DNA from: Stieleria mannarensis | GTDB lineage: Bacteria; Planctomycetota; Planctomycetia; Pirellulales; Pirellulaceae | Assembly: GCF_014154935.1 (NCBI RefSeq) | Contig: NZ_JACEHH010000033.1 | Location: forward strand, 36,636-100,635 | Direction of reading: 5' to 3' | DNA length: 64,000 nt | Position numbers and translations under genes: made by a program | The notes under the pieces: model-generated | Seen by the model: only the letters and a program-made list of their open reading frames with translations | What the model was told of the DNA's origin: nothing | Databases searched by the model: none | Part shown: positions 56,777 through 64,000 of the stretch, in pieces | Position numbering within the stretch: position 1 is the stretch's first letter | Layout: every line of letters begins with the position of its first letter

Positions 56777-57361
56777 CTAGGAATCGGATTGGGCCAGGTG
56801 CTCGGCGACCAGTGCGATCGCCGCGCTTTGCATCGGAGTGCTCATGCTGGCCAATGCCGATTCGTCGGCGGCGACTTGCCCCGGTGTCAGCGGCAAGTGG
56901 ATGAACAGACTTTGCGTTCGGCGGCCCATCATCTCGCCATAGTGCTGACTGAGAAACAGCGCCGCGTTACACAGATACGTGCCGGCGTGGTGAGAGATCT
57001 GGGCCGGAATCCCCGCGCCGGTCAGCCGTTGCAGACAACCGTCTAAGTCAAGCGTTGATCGGTAAGCGGTCGGCGCATCGACCAGCAACGGTTCGCCGTT
57101 GGTACGGAGGTTCAATCCGACCGATTCCAATTTGATCACGGCCGATCCCGGTGACTGGCCCAGGTGGATCGCATAGTCGTAGTTGCGGGCCAAGTCGGCT
57201 TCCAGCGATTCGCGTAGCTTCGGCAAATCGACCGGGTAGCGGCGCGTCGCGATCTCCAACGCACCGTCGTACCAGCTCGTCAGATCGACCAGCGCCAACC
57301 AGCTGGAGTTCTCCTTCCAGCGATCATAGGGCTCAAAGGCGGTGATGAGGATACGAGTCAC
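56777..57361 (-). CDS. pcp: Pyroglutamyl-peptidase I (peptidase C15) family protein
   Basis: A 194-residue protein from the GTG at 57361, which places TRILITAFEPYDRWKENSSW at the N-terminus as in the family; an ATG at 57412 adds 17 residues. The catalytic Glu is in GQSPGSAVIKLESVGLN, the catalytic Cys in HHAGTYLCNAALFLS, and the His in RTQSLFIHLPLTP. Removes N-terminal pyroglutamate from peptides in the cytoplasm. All three catalytic positions are present. Some substitutions (GQSPGS in place of GQAGGR) suggest a divergent subfamily whose substrate may differ. Confidence 0.88.
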   Translation of the reverse strand: MTRILITAFEPYDRWKENSSWLALVDLTSWYDGALEIATRRYPVDLPKLRESLEADLARNYDYAIHLGQSPGSAVIKLESVGLNLRTNGEPLLVDAPTAYRSTLDLDGCLQRLTGAGIPAQISHHAGTYLCNAALFLSQHYGEMMGRRTQSLFIHLPLTPGQVAADESALASMSTPMQSAAIALVAEHLAQSDS

Positions 57362-57423
57362 GGTAGCGGTCGTCCGAGGCAAGTGGCGGATCGAAGACAG
57401 TTGGTGAGGCACTGCATCATAGA

Positions 57424-57906
57424 TCAGGACAAACCGGCGGAGGGTTTATTAGCTGAAGAACGGGGATGTTCGGCGTGATAAACGTTGCTGATGTGAACAA
57501 TCGCTGCGATCGCGGTGATTTGAATCACGGCGATCATCAACGGCGGTGTGCGTCGAATCCGTTCAAAAACCGCCACCACCCAGCTCGGTTCACGCTGTCG
57601 TTGGCCGTCGATCCATGACTGGATCGATCGCGAACGAATGTCGGTCGAGATGTGCCACAACGAGGCGTCTTCCCAGCCGTATTTGGTCCGCCGCATCCCA
57701 CGGGGAATCGCAGCCTCCGAATCGTTCGCCGCGAACACCGACCCGTACTCGTTTTCAAACCGTGCCGGAGGGGAGCAGCCGGCCAGCGAAAGCAGACTGG
57801 TCAGCAGCAAACTGTTCAGCAGCAGTCCAAGCGAAACGGAACCGGGCAGCAGGATCCCGGGGGTGCGGGGCGGCGTATCGACACGATCGGTGGAGGGCAG
57901 TTTCAT
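57424..57906 (-). CDS. Putative lipoprotein with C-terminal membrane helix
   Basis: A 160-residue protein from the ATG at 57906 (another in-frame ATG at 57924). A hydrophobic segment (SLGLLLNSLLLTSLLSLAGC) ends in a lipobox Cys. The mature part has a conserved-looking RGMRRTKYGWEDASLW stretch, then a second hydrophobic helix (PPLMIAVIQITAIAAIVHIS). The distance from the start to the first helix is long for a lipoprotein, so it may instead be a two-span membrane protein. Same strand as the peptidase gene, 63 bp before it. Family not recognised. Confidence 0.6.
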   Translation of the reverse strand: MKLPSTDRVDTPPRTPGILLPGSVSLGLLLNSLLLTSLLSLAGCSPPARFENEYGSVFAANDSEAAIPRGMRRTKYGWEDASLWHISTDIRSRSIQSWIDGQRQREPSWVVAVFERIRRTPPLMIAVIQITAIAAIVHISNVYHAEHPRSSANKPSAGLS

Positions 57907-58038
57907 GCCCGATCGCATTTGCAACCGTCGTGCCGATGCCGATTAACACGTGATTTGGCGACATTCCAGGGCCCTACCGGTCGGCGTGTTGACAAATTAC
58001 CACGCCGCGTTGTATTCCGGCGTTGAGATTTCGCAACG

Positions 58039-58074
58039 CGCGAATCAAAGGGGACGCGCGAATCAAAGGGGACG
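58039..58074. repeat. 18-bp direct repeat at the left end of the IS4-type element
   Basis: CGCGAATCAAAGGGGACG is present twice head to tail (58039-58056, 58057-58074). The second copy overlaps the left inverted repeat of the insertion sequence. Confidence 0.9.
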
Positions 58075-58198
58075 GGGGCAATACTGTTCGGCACAAGATT
58101 TGCGCACGAAGTTTTAGCATATTTTGGCACGCGGTTTGCGCCATGGACACGCTCACAGAGGACGGCTGCCATAGTGTCATTGTCGCTGACGATTCGTC

Positions 58199-59545
58199 AT
58201 GCCCGCCAAGCAAACCAAGCCCAAAATAGTTCCAAAACGTGGGAAACCAGTTGTCACTCCTGGTACTCCAGATGATCTGTCGGTCGATCAGGCACAGCAA
58301 GAGGCGACCACCGATGCCTCAGATCGAAAATTCAAGAGCAAAGACATTCAAGGTCTGAAGTATCTCGATATGATCGCTCCTCTGCTGGAGCGACTTCATG
58401 ACGACCAATGCGAACGCGACAAAGCTGGCAATCGAGACCTGCACTACGACCAACTCTGCATGCTGGTACTGCTATATCTATTTAATCCGGCGATTACCGC
58501 GTTGCGGTCAATTCCTCAAGCCACGGAACTTGCGAAAGTCAAGAAACGACTCGGTTGCGGACGAACATCCCTTGGCTCACTGAGCGAAGCTTCGCGCGTG
58601 TTCGACGCCGACCGTCTCAAAGAAGTCATTGCCGAGCTCGGCCAGCACGCACAGTCGGTACATGGCCAAAAGAGCCTGCACGGCATCAACCAGACGATCA
58701 CCCTTGTCGATGGCTCATTGGTCTCTTGCCTGCCTCGCTTGATCGATGCATCGATCTTCAAAGGGCAAAGCAACAGTCACTTGGTCAAGTGGCGATTGCA
58801 TACGCACTTCGAGGTGGATCGGTACGTCCCGACGCGAATCGACGTGACGCCCGACGCAGGTGGCCAGCACGACGAACGATCGGTGCTCGAGCAGACGATC
58901 CAGCGAGATCGTTTGTATGTCATGGATCGCGGTTATGCAAAGTTCTCGCTGTTCAACAAGATCGTCCAAGCCAAAAGCAGCTATGTGTGCCGCGTTCGCG
59001 ACAACAGTGTTTACGATGTCCTGGAGCAGCGAGTGCTTTCCGAAAAAGCCGTCGCCGCAGGAGTCTTAAGCGATGAGATTGTAGATCTTGGCAGACACCA
59101 GGGCGGAAACCGAGAACGGCCAGGGCATCCTGTTCGGTTGATCTGCGTTCGTTGTAGCGCCCATACCAGCCGTGGAAAGTACCACGGGACTTCGACGGGA
59201 CCGAGCAGCGATGGCATCTTACGAATCGTGACGAACATGCTGGATGTTCCCGCCGAAATCATCGCATTGATCTATTCTCAACGCTGGATCATCGAGATCT
59301 TTTTTCGATTCTTCAAGCAGTTGATGGGCTGTAGCCACTTGATATTCCACAGCCAGAATGGAATTGAGATTCAGTGCTATTGTGCATTGATCGCCTGCCT
59401 GCTGATCAACATCTGGACGGGGCGCAAGCCAACCAAGCGTACGTTTGAGATGATCAGCTACTACTTCATGGGTCTGGCGAGCGAAGAGGAATTGATCGCT
59501 CATTTAGAGAAACTCAAGCGGCACTACGACGCGACTGCAACGTAA
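58199..59545 (+). CDS. IS4-family transposase (C-terminus altered by IS66 insertion)
   Basis: A 448-residue DDE transposase. Catalytic residues: Asp in ITLVDGSLVSCL, Asp in LYVMDRGYAKFS, and Glu in YSQRWIIEIFFRFFKQL, which fits the IS4 Y-(2)-R-(3)-E-(6)-K signature exactly. The stop codon TAA is supplied by the first bases (GTAA) of the IS66 left end. Joining the sequence across the IS66 insertion restores a frame ending two residues later (Asn-Gln-stop), so the protein has lost only two C-terminal residues and is probably still functional. Confidence 0.93.
   Translation: MPAKQTKPKIVPKRGKPVVTPGTPDDLSVDQAQQEATTDASDRKFKSKDIQGLKYLDMIAPLLERLHDDQCERDKAGNRDLHYDQLCMLVLLYLFNPAITALRSIPQATELAKVKKRLGCGRTSLGSLSEASRVFDADRLKEVIAELGQHAQSVHGQKSLHGINQTITLVDGSLVSCLPRLIDASIFKGQSNSHLVKWRLHTHFEVDRYVPTRIDVTPDAGGQHDERSVLEQTIQRDRLYVMDRGYAKFSLFNKIVQAKSSYVCRVRDNSVYDVLEQRVLSEKAVAAGVLSDEIVDLGRHQGGNRERPGHPVRLICVRCSAHTSRGKYHGTSTGPSSDGILRIVTNMLDVPAEIIALIYSQRWIIEIFFRFFKQLMGCSHLIFHSQNGIEIQCYCALIACLLINIWTGRKPTKRTFEMISYYFMGLASEEELIAHLEKLKRHYDATAT
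59534..59541. repeat. 8-bp target duplication, left copy
   Basis: ACTGCAAC directly precedes the IS66 left end; the identical octamer follows the right end at 62269-62276. Eight base pairs is the duplication length expected for IS66. Confidence 0.97.
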
Positions 59546-59621
59546 CCGTACACCAGAACCGTTGTAGGCGCGGGGTTTACCGTGGTGGGTTTTGTTTCGT
59601 TTCACCAAACGGAGAAAACCC

Positions 59622-59978
59622 ATGCCCCGGTCCAAAACTGCCAAGCTTTGGCAGGAACGGTTGCGTCGATTTGATCGCTCGCGAATGTCAGTCGCCCAGT
59701 TCTGTCGAAATGAAGGCGTTTCGCAGCCGTCTTTCTATCAATGGAAGAAAAAGCTGCGCCAGTCGCCAGCACTCCTCGAGCCAGAGTCAGGCGAGCCGAA
59801 CGTCCATTTTATGCCGATCCGTCTTCCTGGCCTGCCCGGCGATCAGGCTGGCGAGCCTGGTCGGGACGTCGGCCCGGCGACTGCCTGCACCACCATCGAA
59901 CTTCCCGGCGGTATTCGAATCCGCGTGGAGGTCCCCACGGATCGGCAGCCAGGCCAACGGCCGGAGGCCCGGCCATGA
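59622..59978 (+). CDS. tnpA: IS66 accessory protein TnpA
   Basis: A 118-residue protein with a helix-turn-helix of the IS66 Orf1 type (LWQERLRRFDRSRMSVAQFC followed by VSQPSFYQWKKKL). GGAG eight bases before the ATG supports the start. The second half contains a small beta segment (TTIELPGGIRIRVEV). Its stop overlaps the tnpB start (ATGA). It is required for IS66 transposition in studied members, but its exact role is not settled. Confidence 0.93.
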   Translation: MPRSKTAKLWQERLRRFDRSRMSVAQFCRNEGVSQPSFYQWKKKLRQSPALLEPESGEPNVHFMPIRLPGLPGDQAGEPGRDVGPATACTTIELPGGIRIRVEVPTDRQPGQRPEARP

Positions 59979-60325
59979 TCGGGTTGCCCTCCGGTGTGCC
60001 AATCTATCTTTGCACCGAACCGGTCGATTTTCGCAAAGGCTTCGACGGACTGACCGGCATCGTCAGCACAGCGATGAATCACAGCGTGACCGATGGCTCG
60101 CTGTTCCTGTTTGTCAATCGCAGACGCGATCGCATCAAAGCCCTGTGGTGGGAAACCGGCGGACTGACGCTCTGGTATCGAAGGCTCGAACAGGGCACCG
60201 TCGAAATACCGAAGACCGATGACGGCTCATCGCACATCGTGATCGATAACGTCGAACTGGCCATGTGGATTGCCGGAGTGTCGCTGAAGGCGGCCAAGAC
60301 TCGACGCAAGCGAATGGCAGCGTAG
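59975..60325 (+). CDS. tnpB: IS66 accessory protein TnpB
   Basis: A 116-residue protein with the conserved IS66 Orf2 features: GVPIYLCTEPVDFRKGFDGL, GSLFLFVNRRRDRIKALWWE, and GLTLWYRRLEQGTVEIP. It overlaps tnpA by four bases (translational coupling). Full length for the family. Not related to the TnpB nucleases of IS200/IS605. Confidence 0.95.
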   Translation: MIGLPSGVPIYLCTEPVDFRKGFDGLTGIVSTAMNHSVTDGSLFLFVNRRRDRIKALWWETGGLTLWYRRLEQGTVEIPKTDDGSSHIVIDNVELAMWIAGVSLKAAKTRRKRMAA

Positions 60326-60356
60326 CTCATCAGCCAATCGAATCGAATCGAAACGG

Positions 60357-60397
60357 ACCGGCTCCACGAAAATTGCTTCGTGGAGCCGGTTTTCTTT
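60357..60397 (+). terminator. Terminator-like hairpin between tnpB and tnpC
   Basis: A perfect 14-bp stem (ACCGGCTCCACGAA with its complement) with a six-base loop, followed by TTTTCTTT. It should end most transcription from tnpAB before tnpC. Confidence 0.88.
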
Positions 60398-60407
60398 GCG
60401 CTTTGTC

Positions 60408-60435
60408 TTGCGCGATTTGGAGTGCGTTTTATAAT
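60408..60435 (+). promoter_or_regulatory. Promoter for tnpC
   Basis: TTGCGC (60408-60413), a 16-bp spacer and a consensus TATAAT (60430-60435). The tnpC ATG lies nine bases after the -10 box, so the message would be nearly leaderless. Confidence 0.75.
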
Positions 60436-60444
60436 GTCGCCATC

Positions 60445-62247
60445 ATGAATTCGAAGCCTCTTCCAAACGATCTCGACGCTTGCCATCAGCTGATTTCGGA
60501 ACTGCAATCGCAAGTCGGCGAACAAGCCACAGAACTGTCGCTCAAAGACAAACTGATCGAGGAACAAGCTCACAGCGTTTTGGAGCTTAAGGCCGAGTCG
60601 GACAAGCTCGAAGAAAAGAACATCGAGCTAAACCTGAAGATCGAAAAGCTGCTCAAGCAACTCTACGGGCGCAAGAGTGAACGACGCGTCGATGGCGAAG
60701 GCCAGTTGTTTTTGGATCTCGGCGAAGAGCCCACGCCCGAGGTGGTCAGCGCACTGGAAGAAGCCATCCGCGAGGCCGAGCAGATCGCCGACGACGCCGA
60801 AGAGGCAAACAAGAAACGCAGAAAGAAACGCCCCGAACCAAGCGACCGCAAGTTCCCCGAACACTTGCCGCGATACGAAAAGATCGTCGACCTGCCCGAA
60901 GCCCAGCGCAAAGGCCTCATCCTGATCGGCTATGACGAAGTCGAGACGCTCGAAAGCACCGCCGGTGAACTGAAAGTCCGGGTGACCAAGTATGCCAAGT
61001 ACGCTCACCCGTCCGACAAATCACAAGGAATCGTCACTCCCGAGCGTCCCACCGGTCTGGTCGAAGGCGATCGCTTTGACGCCTCGATTGGAGTCGAAGT
61101 TGTGGCCTGGAAATACTTCTATCACCTGCCGTTTTATCGTCAGCAAGATCTGTTCGCCGGCAGTGGCTGGACGCCCAGTCGCAGCACGCTGGGGAACATC
61201 GAAACGGCCGTTGAGTTCGCGCTGCGTCCACTTGCTGATTACTTGCGAAGCGTTTTGAAGCACGATCGCACGGTCGGCTGTGATGACACCGGGGTGTTGT
61301 TGATCACACCGAAGGCCATGCCTGACCTATCGGAACATCCCCGCGGCAAGCGGATCGGTGAAGTGCTTGAAAACGCGATCGCGTCCGGCAAGCCAAGCAT
61401 CAACGCGAACATGTGGGGCTACTACGCCTCACGCCTTCCGGTGGTGGCGTTCGACTTCACGGTCAGTCGTCACCGCGATGGACCGGATGATGTGCTGAGT
61501 GATTTTACGGGCAACATATTAGGAGACTGCTGGTCGGGATTTCAAAAGATTGACGTGCGTAGTGACTCGCGAATCACGTTCGCGGCATGTTGGGCGCATG
61601 CGCGCCGCAAGATCGATGAGTGTCGCACTGCATTCCCGGTGCAAGTGGCGAAGTTGGAGTCGTTGATTCGGATGCTCTACGACGTAGAGGATCAGATCAA
61701 GGGGCTTGACGATGCAGCGCGTCTTGCGCGACGCCAAAGCTTATCGCGCCATGTTCTCGATCAGATCGCGCAGTACCTCGACAGCGAAGCGATGCAGTCA
61801 CCGTCGGTTCTTCCCAAGAGCAATCTCGGTGTGGCGGCTGGCTATGTGCGACGTCACTGGGAGCCGCTGTGCCGGTTCACCGAGGACGCAACAATTCCGC
61901 TAGACAACAACGATTCCGAGCAGTTGATGAAACGTGTCGCCACAGGAAGGAAGAACTGGCTGTTTAAAGGCTCAGTGGCGGCGGGAGAGCGAGCGGCGAA
62001 CCTGCTAACGATCATCGGCAGTGCGATCCGCAACAACTTGGACGTGCGAGCGTACTTGGACGATGTCCTACGGCGAGCGCTCGTCGGCGAGACAGACTGG
62101 TCCGCAATGACTCCCCACGCCTGGAAAGCGGAGCACCCTGAATCGATTCGCGAGTACCGTCAGGACGAGCGTCGCCAAGCGGCCGATCGCAAACGCACCC
62201 GCCGAGCCCGTCGCCGCCTCCTCAACAAGTCAACCAGACGTCGCTAA
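60445..62247 (+). CDS. tnpC: IS66-family transposase TnpC
   Basis: A 600-residue transposase. An N-terminal coiled coil (about 15-75) precedes KLLKQLYGRKSERR, a conserved IS66 region. A Lys/Arg-rich linker (ANKKRRKKRPEP) follows. The DDE core includes VGCDDTGVLLI, DCWSGFQKIDV, FAACWAHARRKI, and the later LDNNDSEQLMKRVATGRKNW with the catalytic Glu region. Full length for the family, no frameshift. It ends three codons before the right inverted repeat. Confidence 0.95.
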   Translation: MNSKPLPNDLDACHQLISELQSQVGEQATELSLKDKLIEEQAHSVLELKAESDKLEEKNIELNLKIEKLLKQLYGRKSERRVDGEGQLFLDLGEEPTPEVVSALEEAIREAEQIADDAEEANKKRRKKRPEPSDRKFPEHLPRYEKIVDLPEAQRKGLILIGYDEVETLESTAGELKVRVTKYAKYAHPSDKSQGIVTPERPTGLVEGDRFDASIGVEVVAWKYFYHLPFYRQQDLFAGSGWTPSRSTLGNIETAVEFALRPLADYLRSVLKHDRTVGCDDTGVLLITPKAMPDLSEHPRGKRIGEVLENAIASGKPSINANMWGYYASRLPVVAFDFTVSRHRDGPDDVLSDFTGNILGDCWSGFQKIDVRSDSRITFAACWAHARRKIDECRTAFPVQVAKLESLIRMLYDVEDQIKGLDDAARLARRQSLSRHVLDQIAQYLDSEAMQSPSVLPKSNLGVAAGYVRRHWEPLCRFTEDATIPLDNNDSEQLMKRVATGRKNWLFKGSVAAGERAANLLTIIGSAIRNNLDVRAYLDDVLRRALVGETDWSAMTPHAWKAEHPESIREYRQDERRQAADRKRTRRARRRLLNKSTRRR

Positions 62248-62268
62248 CTGGTTCTGGTGTACGGTTAC

Positions 62269-62276
62269 ACTGCAAC
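62269..62276. repeat. 8-bp target duplication, right copy
   Basis: ACTGCAAC, identical to 59534-59541. Confidence 0.97.
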
Positions 62277-62477
62277 CAACCAATAAAACTCGATTCGGGA
62301 GCATCGCAATTGATGTTGCCTGCGATTGATGCTGCGCGGTCACCAAAACGATAATCGCTCCGCTTGCCAGCCACTGCTTGCGACTGCAACCCGAACCGTC
62401 ATCGATTACTCAAACTCTGTCCGCTCAAGGTGCGGAGCAAGCAGAGTGCCGAACAGTATTGGGCCTGACCCCTTTGA

Positions 62478-62820
62478 TGCTTCCTCGCATCCTCGATCAG
62501 CCGCCCCCAAACACCGAAACAGCGCGTCTTAATTTGGCGGCCCCAGCTCATGCGTTCACCGTTGGCTGCTTCAGCGAAGTGCTCTGTCCCCAATCTTTTT
62601 CCAATCATTTTCTGTCCCCAATCTTTTTGCTTGTCTCCGCCGCGCAAATGAAAATCAAAAATACACGTGTTCAGCTACACGTGGCCCTCGGGGGGTGTTA
62701 CTATACTGCTCACGCCGCTGTGATCGAACTCTATTCAGTCGCAGGGCTCACCAGTACGATCCGAGAAATCGAGGCAAACAATCGCAACACTTCTTAGCTG
62801 CGATTAAGAGAGGTCATGCC
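62478..62820. other. Intergenic region right of the insertion sequences
   Basis: About 340 bp with lower GC. It holds two copies of TCTGTCCCCAATCTTTTT (62583-62600 and about 62611-62628), a motif of the type seen near REP-associated transposases. No gene is credible except the leader of the next one. Confidence 0.55.
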
Positions 62821-63828
62821 GTGCAATACAAAGCGTTGATTTTATGTGCATTGATAGCCCCGTCGATAGCTTTTGGCGATGCCCCCCAAAACCTAGAATC
62901 CATCGTTTACAGCGCACTCGCTGACTACCAAGCATCGCAGGAAGCAATTACCCGAGATGGATTTGCGTGCATGGCAAGGGGTTTGAAAACTGAATCCCCG
63001 TCAACTCGAACAAATACAGACGGAGTGATTATCCCGGCGCTAAGTATTACTTGCAAACGCCGAGAATTCACAACGTACGCCATGTCGTACCACACTTCGG
63101 CTAACACATTTGCTCGCAATCCGAGAGGAGAGCTTTTCCCAGCCGTTGTCCCCAGGACAACATGGCAGTACGAAATCTTCGATGGCAACCGAGTAAAACT
63201 TTCCACCGGACTAGAAGCTCCCGTGATTGAGTCGACTCGTGCGAAGCTTGTAAAGCAGCGGACGTCAATGGTAAAGAAGCATGACCCGTTTCATGACTAT
63301 CTATTTCCAACAAGGATCGACTCAGTCAGATTGCCGGCAGACGAAACGCAAGACTTCATTGCCAAGGCAACATTGACATCCGTGAAGGAACTCGGATCGG
63401 GAAAAATTGAGGCGACCTTCGAAATATGGCACCCGCAACGCTCGCACAAATACGAGATAGTTTTCAGCAGGGCTCACGGCGGAATGCCCGTCGAGGTGCA
63501 TATTACCGTACAAAACTCCGAAGTTGCTTTTGACAAGCACTACTTTTGCAATGGAAGATACACCTGGCAGAAGCAACAGGGGATATGGCTTCCAAGTCGG
63601 ATTGAGTTCAGTCGCCCGGTCACAAACGGATCCATCTGGGAATCGGATTTAGTCCTTGATTGGAAGATAGGAAACCAGGTGCCTGAGGGCTGCTTTCGAT
63701 TCGACAACCCAGATCCGCTAAGCACCTTGGGGGAGATGTTTGGATTTGACTTCGATACATATTCCGGAAATCGAATCCTCAGCCGTGCAAAAAACAACTG
63801 GGCGTTGCCCAAGGAGTTTGACCAATGA
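62821..63828 (+). CDS. Exported protein of unknown function, low-GC unit
   Basis: A 335-residue protein. GTG at 62821, preceded by AGAGAGG, places the signal peptide (VQYKALILCALIAPSIAFGD) at the N-terminus. The mature part is beta-rich (ARPRTTWQYEIFDGNRVKLS-like strands; FEIWHPQRSHKYEIVFSRAH; YTWQKQQGIWLPSRIEFSRP), recalling lipoprotein-carrier-like or outer-membrane-lipoprotein-sorting folds. That comparison is by general appearance only. Third codon positions are much less GC-biased than in the rest of the window, suggesting horizontal acquisition. The next gene overlaps by four bases. Confidence 0.72.
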   Translation: MQYKALILCALIAPSIAFGDAPQNLESIVYSALADYQASQEAITRDGFACMARGLKTESPSTRTNTDGVIIPALSITCKRREFTTYAMSYHTSANTFARNPRGELFPAVVPRTTWQYEIFDGNRVKLSTGLEAPVIESTRAKLVKQRTSMVKKHDPFHDYLFPTRIDSVRLPADETQDFIAKATLTSVKELGSGKIEATFEIWHPQRSHKYEIVFSRAHGGMPVEVHITVQNSEVAFDKHYFCNGRYTWQKQQGIWLPSRIEFSRPVTNGSIWESDLVLDWKIGNQVPEGCFRFDNPDPLSTLGEMFGFDFDTYSGNRILSRAKNNWALPKEFDQ

Positions 63829-64000
63829 TCACTGGTGTTTTTGCACTACTTTGCCTTGTAATCGGCGAGTCCGAGCAGGGCGCGATAGCTACAATAAAAT
63901 GGTCTGGCGGCAGTAGCTACACGGTGCAGTTGCCAAGTACATTTGTCAACGAGAAGAATTCCGCAAAGATTTTGCTGGAAAATGATTCTGATGGTGAAGT
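63825..64000 (+). CDS. Partial exported protein, continues beyond right edge
   Basis: ATG at 63825 overlaps the previous stop (ATGA). The 58 visible codons begin MITGVFALLCLVIGESEQGA, a short signal peptide, followed by a beta-type segment (ATIKWSGGSSYTVQLPSTFV). It might be a DUF1573-like domain, judged only by the style of the segment; this is weak. Low GC like its partner. Confidence 0.6.
   Translation, partial: MITGVFALLCLVIGESEQGAIATIKWSGGSSYTVQLPSTFVNEKNSAKILLENDSDGE

Larger units (their letters stand above)
59542..62268 (+). mobile_element. Complete IS66-family insertion sequence
   Basis: 2727 bp with perfect 19-bp terminal inverted repeats (GTAACCGTACACCAGAACC at 59542-59560; complement at 62250-62268), the GTAA end typical of the family, tnpA, tnpB and tnpC genes in order, and 8-bp direct target repeats. 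All parts appear intact, so the element is probably recent and possibly active. Confidence 0.97.
58063..62477. mobile_element. IS4-family insertion sequence, interrupted by an IS66-family element
   Basis: Imperfect 32-bp inverted repeats at 58063-58094 and 62446-62477 match at 28 of 32 positions and share the exact 16-bp inner end CAATACTGTTCGGCAC. Without the 2727-bp IS66 insertion and one 8-bp duplication, the element would be about 1680 bp, normal for the IS4 family. The transposase gene lies at 58199. I did not find a clear target duplication outside the inverted repeats, so the exact outer ends are not certain. Confidence 0.75.

Noticed and set aside
58039..58094. CRISPR-like direct repeat
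   Set aside because: Only two adjacent 18-bp copies with no spacers; best explained as duplication next to an insertion sequence.

Overview
The window looks like a stretch of a planctomycete chromosome, most likely a Pirellulaceae/Rhodopirellula-type organism. The evidence is the high GC content, sparse gene packing, frequent GTG starts, rarity of Shine-Dalgarno motifs, many exported proteins with Met/Gly- or Ala/Glu-rich low-complexity tracts, a GldA / GldF-GldG fusion / DUF4340 module, a TIGR03546-TIGR03545 pair, an rsmH gene without dcw neighbours, and dense families of dispersed intergenic inverted repeats. I found no tRNA, rRNA or CRISPR array. The genus assignment is inference.

Layout. 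1-10 kb: the N-terminal part of a minus-strand coiled-coil protein with a coding minisatellite (running off the left edge), a short secretin-like exported protein, a ketoacyl-synthase-like protein lacking the catalytic Cys, an ACT-domain malic enzyme, a DUF6807 protein and a 1000-residue multi-domain secretin-like protein. 10-20 kb: LptF/G-type permease, nucleotide-sugar dehydrogenase, a homologue of the tRNA-queuosine mannosyltransferase, a PpiD-like folding factor and topA. 20-27 kb: a small basic protein and the three-gene ABC/GldG/DUF4340 module. 27-36 kb: small proteins, Mn-type superoxide dismutase and exported glutathione peroxidase, an MFS transporter, aspS, a sugar-phosphate isomerase-like protein and rsmH. 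36-43.5 kb: a tightly packed minus-strand operon (TIGR03546, TIGR03545, a 72-residue protein resembling an isolated histidine-kinase dimerisation helix pair, and a FixJ-type response regulator), a Met/Gly-rich exported protein, and 6-phosphofructokinase. 44-50 kb: acyl desaturase, NIPSNAP protein, TerC membrane protein, double-Dabb lipoprotein and mannose-1-phosphate guanylyltransferase. 50-58 kb: two TadE-like proteins, a TadG/VWA protein, a membrane protein, an exported HEAT-repeat protein, a sigma-54 activator without receiver domain and a pyroglutamyl peptidase. 58-62.5 kb: an IS4-family element into which a complete IS66-family element has inserted, with an intact 8-bp target duplication. 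62.8 kb to the end: a two-gene unit of visibly lower GC and unknown function.

Functional themes are envelope biogenesis and surface polysaccharide precursors (LptF/G, UDP-sugar dehydrogenase, ManC, secretin-like and PpiD-like proteins), central carbon metabolism (malic enzyme, PFK), oxidative defence (SOD, GPx) and a partial Tad-type surface system. The items I consider most worth following are the catalytically altered ketoacyl synthase (Cys to Glu and second His to Asn), the TIGR03546/TIGR03545/kinase-fragment/response-regulator operon, the bacterial queuosine-mannosyltransferase homologue, the nested insertion sequences with precise target duplication, and the unusually rich set of dispersed hairpin repeats.
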